Below are positions 9,832 to 18,114 of a DNA stretch of 64,000 nucleotides, one piece after another. Positions within the stretch are counted from its first letter, which is position 1. Every line of letters starts with the position of its first letter. Both the position numbers and the translations under genes were made by a program. The stretch is from Mycobacterium shigaense. Its GTDB lineage: Bacteria; Actinomycetota; Actinomycetes; Mycobacteriales; Mycobacteriaceae. The notes under the pieces are model-generated. The model was given only the letters and a program-made list of their open reading frames with translations, was not told the DNA's origin and searched no databases. The DNA is taken from the NCBI RefSeq assembly GCF_002356315.1, contig NZ_AP018164.1:744001-808000 (forward strand), given 5' to 3'.

Positions 9832-10815
9832 ATGAGCGCATATCCTCGGGTACGCCCGCGCCGGCTTCGCAGCACCCCCGCGCTGCGCCGTTTGGTGGCG
9901 CAAACGTCTTTGGAGCCAAGGCATTTAGTGTTGCCGATGTTCGTTGCCGACGGCATCGACGAGCCGCGGCCCATTCCGTCCATGCCCGGCGTGGTGCAGC
10001 ACACCCGCGATTCGCTGCGCAGCGCGGCCGTCGATGCCGTGGCCGCCGGCGTGGGCGGGCTGATGCTGTTCGGCGTGCCCCGCGAGCAGGACAAGGACGC
10101 GACCGGTTCGGCCGGCACCGACCCCAACGGCATCCTCAACGTCGCGCTGCGCGATCTGGCCAAGGACCTCGGCGACGCGACTGTGCTGATGGCCGACACC
10201 TGCCTGGACGAGTTCACCGATCACGGCCACTGCGGCGTCCTCGACGAGCGCGGCCGGGTCGACAACGATGCCACGCTGACACGCTATGTGAAACTTGCTG
10301 TGGCACAGGCGGAGTCGGGCGCCCATGTGGTCGGGCCGAGCGGGATGATGGACGGCCAGGTGGCCGCGATCCGCGACGGCCTGGACGACGCGGGCCACAG
10401 CGACGTGGTGATCCTGGCCTACGCCGCGAAGTTCGCCTCGGCGTTCTACGGCCCGTTCCGCGAGGCGGTGAGCTCGAGCCTGTCCGGCGACCGGCGCACC
10501 TACCAGCAGGAGGCGGGCAATATCCGGGAGGCGCTGCACGAGGTCGAGCTGGATCTCGACGAGGGCGCCGACATCGTGATGGTCAAACCCGCGATGAGCT
10601 ACCTCGACGTGCTGGCAGCCGCGGCGGCGATCTCGCAGGTGCCGGTCGCCGCCTACCAGGTGTCAGGGGAGTACGCGATGATTCGCGCCGCGGCCGGTAA
10701 CGGCTGGATCGACGAGCGTGCCGTCGCGCTGGAGTCGCTGATCAGCATCCGCCGTGCCGGCGCCGACATCGTGCTGACCTACTGGGCCGTGGAGGCGGCG
10801 GCTTGGCTCGCATGA
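9832..10815 (+). CDS. hemB: Delta-aminolevulinic acid dehydratase (porphobilinogen synthase) HemB
   Basis: 327 residues from the ATG at 9832. It joins two 5-aminolevulinates to porphobilinogen. The two active-site lysines are visible: Lys200 in [10 protein letters not shown] and the Schiff-base Lys252 in [11 protein letters not shown]. The metal-binding stretch [18 protein letters not shown] has Cys-Thr-Cys-type positions partly replaced by Asp, as in Mg-dependent bacterial enzymes. It lies 22 bases after hemD and ends 42 bases before the following membrane gene, so the four hem genes and the two small membrane genes are probably cotranscribed. Confidence 0.96.
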   Translation: MSAYPRVRPRRLRSTPALRRLVAQTSLEPRHLVLPMFVADGIDEPRPIPSMPGVVQHTRDSLRSAAVDAVAAGVGGLMLFGVPREQDKDATGSAGTDPNGILNVALRDLAKDLGDATVLMADTCLDEFTDHGHCGVLDERGRVDNDATLTRYVKLAVAQAESGAHVVGPSGMMDGQVAAIRDGLDDAGHSDVVILAYAAKFASAFYGPFREAVSSSLSGDRRTYQQEAGNIREALHEVELDLDEGADIVMVKPAMSYLDVLAAAAAISQVPVAAYQVSGEYAMIRAAAGNGWIDERAVALESLISIRRAGADIVLTYWAVEAAAWLA

Positions 10816-10856
10816 TCGGGGCAGGCCCCGGGGGACAATCAGGGGAAGAGGCCGCA

Positions 10857-11408
10857 ATGATCGGCGACGTCAAAACGAAGCCGTTGTTCTACGAACCTGG
10901 CGCCAGCTGGTGGTGGGTGTTGTCCGGCCCGGCCGCGGCCGCCTCGATGATCCTGATCGAGGTGTGGAGCGGCGCCCCGGTGAGCCTCGTTGTCCCGGCG
11001 ATCTTTTTGGTGATGGTGTCGGCGTTCATCGCGTTGCAGGTGAAGGCGGCGCGGATCCACGTGTCGGTCGAACTCACCGAAGACGCGTTGCGTCAGGGCA
11101 CCGAGACCATCCTGGTGCGCGAAATCGTCAAGGTCTATCCGGAGGCCGCGTACTCACCGAAGTCGGACAAGCCGCTGGCCAAGTGGCAGACGGCGCGGAC
11201 GCTCGGCGAGCTGGCCGGCGTGCCACGCGGCCGGTTCGGCATCGGCCTGCGCCTCACCGGAGGCCGCACCGCGCAGGCGTGGGCGAAGCGCCATCGTCGC
11301 CTGCGCGACGCGCTGACCCCACTGGTGCAGGAGCGGGTGGAGCCGGCCCGGGCCGACGGTATCGACGGCGACGACCCCTATGGGGACCGGGCCGGGTCGG
11401 GTCTGTGA
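10857..11408 (+). CDS. Conserved membrane protein, DUF3093-like (Rv0513 type)
   Basis: 183 residues from the ATG at 10857, chosen because GGGGAAGAGG precedes it; in-frame ATGs at 10803 and 10812 would overlap hemB. Two hydrophobic segments at residues about 17-60 (WWWVLSGPAAAASMILIEVW and the following SLVVPAIFLVMVSAFIAL) form a hairpin in the membrane; the rest is a cytosolic basic domain. Function unknown. Conserved after hemB in mycobacteria, and its last bases overlap the next start by 4, so it belongs to the hem operon. Confidence 0.82.
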   Translation: MIGDVKTKPLFYEPGASWWWVLSGPAAAASMILIEVWSGAPVSLVVPAIFLVMVSAFIALQVKAARIHVSVELTEDALRQGTETILVREIVKVYPEAAYSPKSDKPLAKWQTARTLGELAGVPRGRFGIGLRLTGGRTAQAWAKRHRRLRDALTPLVQERVEPARADGIDGDDPYGDRAGSGL

Positions 11409-11674
11409 ACGGCCGCTACCGGGCGCTGATCGAACTCGTATTCGCCGGTATCGCGCTGATCGGAGCCGGGGCGGCCTGGACGCACGCGAGCCAGACGCGG
11501 AGTGTGGCGCCCATCGCGGAGGGGCAGCCGGCCACGACGTCGCTGGTCTATGACCCGCAGCTGCTGCTGTTGACGATGGTGCTGGCGATCCTGGCCGGAC
11601 TGCTCGCGGTGGCCGGCGCGGCGAGGCTCAGGCGCTCGCGCGCACGTTGGGCAACTAAGCCGTCTTCTGGATGA
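11405..11674 (+). CDS. Small two-segment membrane protein (Rv0514 type)
   Basis: 89 residues from a GTG at 11405 that overlaps the previous stop (GTGA). Two membrane segments: IELVFAGIALIGAGAAW at the N-terminus and LLLTMVLAILAGLLAVAGA near the C-terminus, with an extracytoplasmic loop between and a basic Arg-rich tail. Function unknown. It is the last gene of the hem-linked run, and its end overlaps the convergent STAS gene by 20 bases, so the two transcripts must overlap at their 3' ends. Confidence 0.75.
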   Translation: MNGRYRALIELVFAGIALIGAGAAWTHASQTRSVAPIAEGQPATTSLVYDPQLLLLTMVLAILAGLLAVAGAARLRRSRARWATKPSSG

Positions 11675-12095
11675 GCGGCAAAACCGCCTGACGGCGGATA
11701 ACGATCGCGTTGGCCAGGTCGCGAAGGGCCTCCTGCACCGAGCGGGTGACCGGGAACATCTCGTCCTGCTCGTCGCTGTCACCCAGCACGTCCAGGACCG
11801 CCGGGCCGGCGACCAACGTCCACTCCACACCGGTGGCGCGGCACTCGTCGTCGAACACCGACAACAGCGAGATGCCGGCTGCCGCAAAGTGTGTCACGCC
11901 GCTCATGTCGAGCACGACGGGATTGCTCGCCAGGATGAAGCGACGCAGGTACTCGCTGACCGCGTCGAGATTGAGGGCGTCGATTTCGCCGCGGACCGTC
12001 ACCACGGTCGCCAAGTGCCGGCAGTGCGCCCGAATCTGGGCGCCGCTGTACTCGAAGACGTAGTTCTCCTGCCGGGTGGCGGTCGCGATTGTCAT
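11655..12095 (-). CDS. STAS-domain anti-anti-sigma factor (Rv0516c type)
   Basis: 146 residues, ATG at 12095. The STAS fold is visible in TVVTVRGEIDALNLDAVSEY followed by NPVVLDMSGVTHFAAAGISL, where the Ser in the loop is the usual phosphorylation site. Residue 2 is Thr (M-T-I): in M. tuberculosis Rv0516c the kinase PknD phosphorylates Thr2 and so controls the SigF regulon, which would be conserved here if the start is right. Convergent with the hem-operon tail. A 29-base inverted repeat lies about 50 bases upstream of the start and may be an operator. Confidence 0.88.
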   Translation of the reverse strand: MTIATATRQENYVFEYSGAQIRAHCRHLATVVTVRGEIDALNLDAVSEYLRRFILASNPVVLDMSGVTHFAAAGISLLSVFDDECRATGVEWTLVAGPAVLDVLGDSDEQDEMFPVTRSVQEALRDLANAIVIRRQAVLPLIQKTA

Positions 12096-12145
12096 AAGCA
12101 GCCTCTCGTGGCGGTGTGGCGGCCGACGCGTCGCCGACCAACCTG

Positions 12146-12174
12146 CCCTTAACGGTGCCCGCCAAAGTTAAGGG
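12146..12174. promoter_or_regulatory. Inverted repeat upstream of the STAS gene
   Basis: CCCTTAAC at 12146-12153 and its exact complement GTTAAGGG at 12167-12174, separated by 13 bases. The dyad is AT-containing within very GC-rich DNA and sits 51 bases before the start of the minus-strand STAS gene, a position suited to an operator or a promoter element. It could also be a weak hairpin. Which protein binds is unknown. Confidence 0.45.
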
Positions 12175-12304
12175 GACCGACAGCCGCGTCTATTTTTTTG
12201 CTAAAAACCGAGCCGCCGTGGTGTCCGGCCCGTTCAACGCACATCCGGTGCGCCCTAGCCCGATGCCACGCCACCCGCCCTGACGGCAGCGGGGCGCTTG
12301 CGCT

Positions 12305-12422
12305 GTTAGGCTGCTTGGGCTACCGGTTGCAGGTCAGGGGGCCTGTGCCAGGGTGAAATTGCCCGGTCAGCCGAGGGAATGGGCGAACGAAACTGCAAAG
12401 TCCGGACGGAAAGAAAAGCCTC
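12305..12422 (+). promoter_or_regulatory. Possible structured leader RNA, c-di-AMP (ydaO)-like
   Basis: The 120 bases before the acyltransferase start look like a structured 5' leader rather than coding DNA. Blocks resembling the ydaO/yuaA c-di-AMP riboswitch, recalled from memory, appear in the expected order: GGGGGCCTGTG, AGGGTGAAATTGCC, GAGGGAATGGGCGAACG, then AACTGCAAAGTCCGG. The 5' part of the consensus (GCCGAAU) was not found and several conserved positions differ, so this may be a degenerate member, another class, or chance. Together with the inverted repeat at 12146 it fills the only gene-free stretch over 300 bases in the window. Confidence 0.35.
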
Positions 12423-13679
12423 GTGCGCACCGCGGAGATCAAGGGTGAAATCAAGGCCCTGACCGGACTCCGCATCGTCGCCGCGGTATGGGTGGTGCTC
12501 TTCCACTTCCGGCCGATGCTCAGCGACGTCTCGCCGGACTTCCGCGAGAACCTCGCACCCGTGCTCAACTCCGGCGCGCAGGGCGTTGACTTGTTCTTCA
12601 TCCTCAGCGGCTTCGTACTGACCTACAACTACCTCGACCGCATGGGCCGGTCCTGGTCGACGCGCGAGACCCTGCACTTCCTGTGGCTGCGGCTGGCCCG
12701 GGTGTGGCCGGTGTACCTGGTCACCCTGCACCTGGCGGCGCTACTGGTCATCCTGTCGCTGCACGTCGGTCACGTGCCGTTGCCCGAGGCGGGTGACCTC
12801 ACCGCCATCAGCTACGTGCGCCAGGTCCTGCTCGTGCAGCTGTGGTTCGAGCCGTTCTTCGACGGGACCAGCTGGGATGGGCCCGCCTGGTCGATCAGCG
12901 CGGAGTGGCTGGCCTACCTGCTGTTCGCTCTGCTGGCGCTGGTGATCTTCCGGATGAAGCTGGCCACCCGGGCGCGGACCCTGACGTTTCTGGCCATCGC
13001 GGCCGCGCTGCCGCCGGTGTTGCTGCTGTTGGCCAGCGGACACTTCTACACACCGTGGAGCTGGCTGCCGCGGATCGTGACGCAGTTCGCCGCGGGTGCG
13101 CTGGCGTGTGCCGCCGTGCGCCGGCTGCGGCTGACCGATCGCGGCCGCCACGTCGCCGGGTATCTCTCCCTGCTGCTGCTGGCCGCGGTGGTGGGTGTTC
13201 TGTACTGGTGCAATGCGCACCCGATCTCCGGCGTCGTGGAAAACGACAGCGGCGGCGTGGTCGACGTGCTGTTCATTCCGCTGGTGATGACGCTGGCGGT
13301 CGGCCTGGGCAGCCTGCCGAGGCTGCTGTCCACCCGGGTAATGGTGTACGGCGGGCAGATCTCGTTCTGCCTGTACATGGTCCACGAGCTGGTGCACACA
13401 TCCTGGGGCTGGGCCGTCGAGCAATTCGAGCTCGCACCGTGGCATTCCGATTCCCCCTGGAAATGGAACGTCCTCGGCCTGTTCGCGATCGCCCTGGCCA
13501 TCTCGAGCCTGATGTACCACTTCGTCGAAGAGCCCGCCCGCCGCTGGATGCGTAGGATGGTCAACGTCCGGCCGGCGGCCACGAAGATCGAACCCGTCGA
13601 GCCGGGCGTCGATTCCGGGAGGGCGAAGCTTCACCAGATCGACGGCGCACTGGAAGCGGTTTCGGCCCGCGCGGTGTGA
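12423..13679 (+). CDS. Acyltransferase-3 family membrane protein (Rv0517 type)
   Basis: 418 residues from the GTG at 12423, preceded by GGACGGAAAG. The family opening is clear: IKALTGLRIVAAVWVVLFHF, then GAQGVDLFFILSGFVLTYNY, with about ten membrane segments spread to residue 380 and a Pro/Glu-rich cytosolic tail. The His in the first segment (LFHF) is the catalytic candidate. These enzymes move acyl groups onto sugars or cell-wall glycolipids; the substrate is unknown. M. tuberculosis Rv0517 is the positional counterpart. The next gene encodes an exported SGNH hydrolase, and acyltransferase-3 and SGNH proteins often act together. Confidence 0.9.
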   Translation: MRTAEIKGEIKALTGLRIVAAVWVVLFHFRPMLSDVSPDFRENLAPVLNSGAQGVDLFFILSGFVLTYNYLDRMGRSWSTRETLHFLWLRLARVWPVYLVTLHLAALLVILSLHVGHVPLPEAGDLTAISYVRQVLLVQLWFEPFFDGTSWDGPAWSISAEWLAYLLFALLALVIFRMKLATRARTLTFLAIAAALPPVLLLLASGHFYTPWSWLPRIVTQFAAGALACAAVRRLRLTDRGRHVAGYLSLLLLAAVVGVLYWCNAHPISGVVENDSGGVVDVLFIPLVMTLAVGLGSLPRLLSTRVMVYGGQISFCLYMVHELVHTSWGWAVEQFELAPWHSDSPWKWNVLGLFAIALAISSLMYHFVEEPARRWMRRMVNVRPAATKIEPVEPGVDSGRAKLHQIDGALEAVSARAV

Positions 13680-13825
13680 ACGATGCACCGGGCCGCCAAT
13701 CATGCTGTGGCCCATGCCTCATCGAAAGCGGCAAACGCGAAAGCGGCCGGCCGCAGTGCGATTGCGCCGGTATCCTCGTACGGTTGCGTTGATGTGAACG
13801 ACTATGCCGTTCATAGGGGGTTGCG

Positions 13826-14521
13826 GTGAATCGACTGGCCACGTTCGTCATCGGGCTCGCACTGCTGGCGGGCGTCCTCGCGAATACGCTGGAGCGGCCG
13901 GCGCGCGTGCGGCCGTACGAGACGTTAACGCTGGATTCCCGGGTGAGCCACATCGCGGTGGTCGGTGACTCGTACACCACCGGCACCGACGAGGGTGGTC
14001 TGGGACCGAAGGCGTGGACGGTACGGGCCTGGCAGTCGCTTGCGCAGCGCGGGATTCGGCTCGCCGCCGATGTCGCGGCCGAGGGGCGAGCCGGTTACGG
14101 CGTGCCCGGCGACCACGGCAGCATCTTCGAGGATCTGACCGCCCGCGTGGTGAAGCCGCAGGATGTCCTGGTGGTGTTCTTCGGTTCCCGCAACGATCAG
14201 GGTGTCGATCCGGTGCTGCTGGCCGACCGCGCCCGCGACACCTTCGCGCTGGCGCGCCGCTTCGCCCCCACGGCGAGGTTTTTGGTGATCGGCCCGCCGT
14301 GGCCGACCGCCGATGTGCCCGTGCCGGTGCTGCAGATCCGCGACATCCTCAACACCGCCGCCCGGTCGGCGGGAGCGGCGTTCGTCGACCCGATCGGCGA
14401 CCGCTGGTTCGTCGACCGGCCCGACCTGATCGGCCCGGACGGCGTGCATCCCAACGACGAGGGGCATGCTTACCTGGCGGAAAAGATTGCCCCGCTGGTG
14501 GGCATGCAGTTGTCCCGCTGA
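13826..14521 (+). CDS. Exported SGNH/GDSL hydrolase (Rv0518 type)
   Basis: 231 residues from the GTG at 13826, with AGGGGG 7 bases upstream. Residues 1-22 (VNRLATFVIGLALLAGVLAN) form an N-terminal signal or anchor. The SGNH catalytic elements are IAVVGDSYTTG (nucleophile Ser near residue 49), FFGSRND (oxyanion Asn) and the C-terminal DGVHPNDEGH, which supplies Asp and His. It is therefore a likely periplasmic esterase or acetyltransferase acting on envelope lipids or sugars. A small dyad, TGAACG with CGTTCA seven bases apart, lies just before the ribosome site at 13794-13812 and might affect translation. Confidence 0.85.
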   Translation: MNRLATFVIGLALLAGVLANTLERPARVRPYETLTLDSRVSHIAVVGDSYTTGTDEGGLGPKAWTVRAWQSLAQRGIRLAADVAAEGRAGYGVPGDHGSIFEDLTARVVKPQDVLVVFFGSRNDQGVDPVLLADRARDTFALARRFAPTARFLVIGPPWPTADVPVPVLQIRDILNTAARSAGAAFVDPIGDRWFVDRPDLIGPDGVHPNDEGHAYLAEKIAPLVGMQLSR

Positions 14522-14522
14522 G

Positions 14523-17500
14523 CTAGGCGTGGCGGGCTGCTTGCTGGGCGAGCTGAACCCGTGATGACACAGCCAGTTTCGTGTAGACGTGGGTGAGATG
14601 GGACTGCACGGTGCGCGGGGAGATGAACAGGCGCGCGGCGATGTCCTTGTTGGGTAGGCCCTCGCTGACCAGCCGCACGACGTCGAGCTCGGTGGGCGTC
14701 AGGGACTCCCAGCCGCCGGCCGGCCGGCCGCGGTGGCCGCGACCGCGCCGCGCGTAGCCGATTGCCTCGGCGGTGGACAGCGCGAAGCCTTCGGCCCATG
14801 CTGCTTCAAAAACGTTGGGCTCCAGGGATTCTCGCACTTCTGCCAGCGACGCGTCGTAGTCGGCCTGAAAGACCTGAAAGCGTGCCTCGGTGTGCCGTTG
14901 CCGCATGCTGCCGGCCGCCCCGAGAAGCCGGGCGGCATGCTCGGCGTTGGTGCGGGCGGCCAGCGCCGCCAGACACTCGAGGACATCGGGCACCCGCAGG
15001 AATCCGCTCATCCGTTCGGCGGCCTCGAGGGCGTCGTGCAGGTCGCGTTCGGCCTGCTGCGGCTCGCCCTGGGCGACGGCGACCCGGGCGCGCGCCAGCA
15101 GCGCTTGCACCCGATGACATCCCGGGACGATCGCGACGGTGCCGTCCGCCCACTCGCGGGCGGCGGCGAGATCCCCGGCGGCCAGGGTCGCCTCGGCCAT
15201 CGGCAGCAGGCTTCGCACGAACAGTCCCTTGAGGGCAGAGGTGTGCTGCCAGGCCGCCTCGCAGGCCCGTTTAGCGGCCGCGATGTTGCCTTCTGCCAGC
15301 TCGGCGTTGGCCAGAGACGTGTAGGCGCTGTCTTCGTGGAAACCGCCAAGGGCAGCGCCGCTTTGCAGCGCGGCTTCCGCGGCGGCCCGGGCGGCCGGGG
15401 CGTCGCCAGTCATCGCGAGCACTTGCGCCAGGGTGATCAGGCCGAAGACTTCCATCGGGACGTCCTGTGCGGCTCGCGTCTCGTCGACCAGGTTGCGGGC
15501 TATTTGCAGCGCCTCGGTCAGCTTCCCCTGTGCCGTCAGCGCACCACTGAGGAAGGTGCGGCTGTATCGGGACATGAAGCTGTCGCCGAACTTATCGGCC
15601 AGGTCTCGCCCCTCCTCGCCGGCGGCTTGGGTGGCAAGGGGATCGCCGGCTACATTGCCGATGAACGACTGGTAGGCGCGCATGCGGTAGAGCGCAGCCG
15701 AATTGCCCACTGCGCGAGCCAAATCGACCGCCTCGACCAGATAGGGCTGGCTTATGTCGGGCTGGAAAATAGCCAGCATGCCGCAAGTCACCAAGGCATG
15801 CACGATGAGTAACTCATCGCCGAGCTGACGCGCGGCGGCCAGGGCTTCTTCCGCGCGCGACAACTCAAACGGTACCGAGAACCACACCGCCAGTAGCCCC
15901 GCGTCGGCGACAGCCCGCACCCACACGGCGGCGTCGACGCCGTCATCGCGGTACCGCTCGTCGCCGAACACGGTATCGAAGCCGGCGGCACCTTCGCGGA
16001 ACCGCGCGCGGGTCAACCAGAGCCGCTGCAACGCAGACACCAGCTTCAGCGCCGACTCGAATTCTCCTCCGTCGCAACTCCATCCGTGGGCAGCCCGCAG
16101 GTTTGCCATCTCGACCTCGGCCCACGGCACCAACGGTGTTCCGTCACCCCGCGACTGGGATTCCAGCGCCACGGCGGCGCCGGTGTAGTGGTCGCGATGG
16201 CGGGTCCGCGCCGCCTCGGCTTCGCCTGAATCCGCGAGCTTTTCGAGACCGTACTGACGGACCGTCTCCAGCAGGCGGTAGCGCATCACGCCGCCGCTCT
16301 CCTCGGCGACCACCAGCGACTTGTCGACGAGCAGCCCCAGCAGGTCGACGAGTTGGAAATGTTCCACATCGGTGTCGGCGCCCACCGCCTGCGCGGCGTC
16401 GAGGTCGAAGCTGCCCATGAACACCGCGAGACGGCGGAACAGATCGCGTTCCGGCTCGGTGAGCATGGCGTGCGACCAGTCGATGGACGCACGCAGCGTC
16501 TGCTGGCGGCGGACCGCGGTGCGCGCGCCGCCGGCGAGCAGGCGGAAGTTGTGGTGGAGGCTGTCGACGATCTGCGTCAGCGACAGGGTCCGAATCCGGG
16601 CGGCCGCCAGCTCGATCGCCAGCGGCATGCCGTCCAGGCGGCGACAGATCTCGGCGATCGCGGGTGAATTGTCATGAGTGAGCGTGAAATCCGGCCTCGT
16701 CCGGCGGGCGCGGTCGACGAACAGGGCGACGGCCTCGCCGTCCACCGACAGCGAGGGCACCCGCCAGGTGAGCTCACCGGCGATGCCGATCGGCTCGCGG
16801 CTGGTCGCCAAGATCGTGACGCCGGGCCCGGCGTCGAGCAGTGCTACCACCAGTTCCGCACTGGCGTCCAGCAGATGCTCACAATTGTCCAGTACCAGCA
16901 ACATCTTTCGGTCGCGGACGAACCTCGTGACAAGGTCCATCGTGGAGCGGCCCGGCTGGTCGGCCAGCCCCAACGTGCGGGCCAGGACGACGGGCGCGAC
17001 AAGAGGATTGGTGACCGGCGCGAGATCGACAAACCAAACGCCGCCGCGGAATTCGGCCGCGACGTCGGCGGCGGCCTGCACCGCCAACCGTGTCTTGCCG
17101 ACACCGCCCGCCCCGGTCAGGGTCACCAGCCGGTTCTCTTTCAAGAGCTGGCCGACGTCGCCGATCTGTGCGGCCCGGCCCACGAAGCTGGTCAGCTGAA
17201 CCGGAAGATGAGCATTGGCAACGTCATTCGCGCTGCGCAGCGGAGGGAAGTCGGTGCGCAGGTCGGGATGATTGAGCTGCAGGACGCGTTCCGGACGCGG
17301 CAGGTCGCGTAACGGGTGGATGCCCAGATCGGTCAGCCAGGCGTCGGCCGGCAACCGGTCGACCACCAACTGTTCGGTGGCGCCGGACAAGACGGTCTGT
17401 CCGCCGTGCGCGAGGTCGCGCACCCGCGCGGTCCGGTTGACCGTGGGGCCGGCGTAGTTGCCGGCATCGCGTAACTGGACTTCGCCGGTGTGCAGGCCGA

Positions 17501-17828
17501 TGCGTATCCGGATCGGCGCCAGGTCCGCTTGCTGCAACCGTAGGGCGCAGGCAACGGCGTCGCTGGCGCGGGCGAACGCGAGCACGAAGCTGTCGCCTTC
17601 GCCCTGCTCGACCGGCCGCACCCCGCAGTGGGCGGCGACCAGGTCATTGACGGTGAGATTCAGCCGCTCGAGCGCGTCCGTCATGGCCTCGGACTGGCTT
17701 TCCCACAACCGCGTCGAGCCCTCGACATCGGCGAGTAGCAAGGTGACTGTCCCAATGGGCAGGTCGCTCACTCTTTGCTCGTTCCAGTCCGGCGGTAGCG
17801 CGTCGGTCGGTGAATCAATTCCGCTCAT
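14523..17828 (-). CDS. Large regulator: class III nucleotide cyclase, NB-ARC ATPase, TPR-like and LuxR HTH domains
   Basis: 1101 residues if started at the ATG at 17828; an upstream ATG at 17870 would add 14 residues. Domain order: class III cyclase homology (TVTLLLADVEGSTRLWE, with the metal Asp, then GEGDSFVLAF) at about 25-190; AAA/NB-ARC ATPase with Walker A GAGGVGKTRLA near 240 and MLLVLDNCEHLLD as Walker B; a long helical repeat region; and a C-terminal LuxR helix-turn-helix (LTPTELDVVRLVSEGLPNKD). M. tuberculosis has several such proteins (for example Rv2488c and Rv0386), but none between Rv0518 and Rv0519c, so this is an accessory copy. Cyclase activity is uncertain: these family members often lack substrate-specifying residues. 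Confidence 0.88.
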   Translation of the reverse strand: MSGIDSPTDALPPDWNEQRVSDLPIGTVTLLLADVEGSTRLWESQSEAMTDALERLNLTVNDLVAAHCGVRPVEQGEGDSFVLAFARASDAVACALRLQQADLAPIRIRIGLHTGEVQLRDAGNYAGPTVNRTARVRDLAHGGQTVLSGATEQLVVDRLPADAWLTDLGIHPLRDLPRPERVLQLNHPDLRTDFPPLRSANDVANAHLPVQLTSFVGRAAQIGDVGQLLKENRLVTLTGAGGVGKTRLAVQAAADVAAEFRGGVWFVDLAPVTNPLVAPVVLARTLGLADQPGRSTMDLVTRFVRDRKMLLVLDNCEHLLDASAELVVALLDAGPGVTILATSREPIGIAGELTWRVPSLSVDGEAVALFVDRARRTRPDFTLTHDNSPAIAEICRRLDGMPLAIELAAARIRTLSLTQIVDSLHHNFRLLAGGARTAVRRQQTLRASIDWSHAMLTEPERDLFRRLAVFMGSFDLDAAQAVGADTDVEHFQLVDLLGLLVDKSLVVAEESGGVMRYRLLETVRQYGLEKLADSGEAEAARTRHRDHYTGAAVALESQSRGDGTPLVPWAEVEMANLRAAHGWSCDGGEFESALKLVSALQRLWLTRARFREGAAGFDTVFGDERYRDDGVDAAVWVRAVADAGLLAVWFSVPFELSRAEEALAAARQLGDELLIVHALVTCGMLAIFQPDISQPYLVEAVDLARAVGNSAALYRMRAYQSFIGNVAGDPLATQAAGEEGRDLADKFGDSFMSRYSRTFLSGALTAQGKLTEALQIARNLVDETRAAQDVPMEVFGLITLAQVLAMTGDAPAARAAAEAALQSGAALGGFHEDSAYTSLANAELAEGNIAAAKRACEAAWQHTSALKGLFVRSLLPMAEATLAAGDLAAAREWADGTVAIVPGCHRVQALLARARVAVAQGEPQQAERDLHDALEAAERMSGFLRVPDVLECLAALAARTNAEHAARLLGAAGSMRQRHTEARFQVFQADYDASLAEVRESLEPNVFEAAWAEGFALSTAEAIGYARRGRGHRGRPAGGWESLTPTELDVVRLVSEGLPNKDIAARLFISPRTVQSHLTHVYTKLAVSSRVQLAQQAARHA

Positions 17829-17916
17829 GTTAGCCAGCATGCGAGCGCTGCGGTCGCGAAACATCAGCACAAATGCGCAGATTTCACCTGTGCCATAGCG
17901 CAGGTACGGCTAGGGG

Positions 17917-18033
17917 TCAGTCCTCGGCGTGGCGCTCGTAGTCCCAGCGCTCCAGGCGTGCCTGCAGTTGCATCAGGCCGACGCCGACGACCGGCATCAC
18001 GGTCGCAAGGCAAACCAGCAGCAGCGGAGTCAT
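17917..18033 (-). CDS. 38-residue membrane microprotein
   Basis: A short ORF running from an ATG at 18033 to TGA at 17917-17919, too small for usual gene calls. Strong support comes from a GGAGG 8 bases before the ATG. The product has one hydrophobic helix (LLLVCLATVMPVVGVGLMQL) followed by an amphipathic, charged tail LERWDYERHAED. I recall similar short proteins with a W-x-Y-E-R-H-A-E-D ending in mycobacteria, though unnamed. It starts upstream of, and is oriented with, the large cyclase/LuxR regulator gene, whose start is 88 bases beyond its stop, and lies 81 bases after the end of the OatA-like gene. Function unknown. Confidence 0.65.
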   Translation of the reverse strand: MTPLLLVCLATVMPVVGVGLMQLQARLERWDYERHAED

Positions 18034-18114
18034 CCCCAAACCTCCAAACCCCTTATCTTCCTAACACGTTCGTTGTCGTTGCGAGGTTCATCGGACAATA
18101 AAGTCACGACTGAG

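Noticed and set aside
8598..10217. 539-residue minus-strand ORF over hemD and hemB
   Set aside because: Shadow frame opposite two conserved enzymes; composition is typical of an antisense frame.
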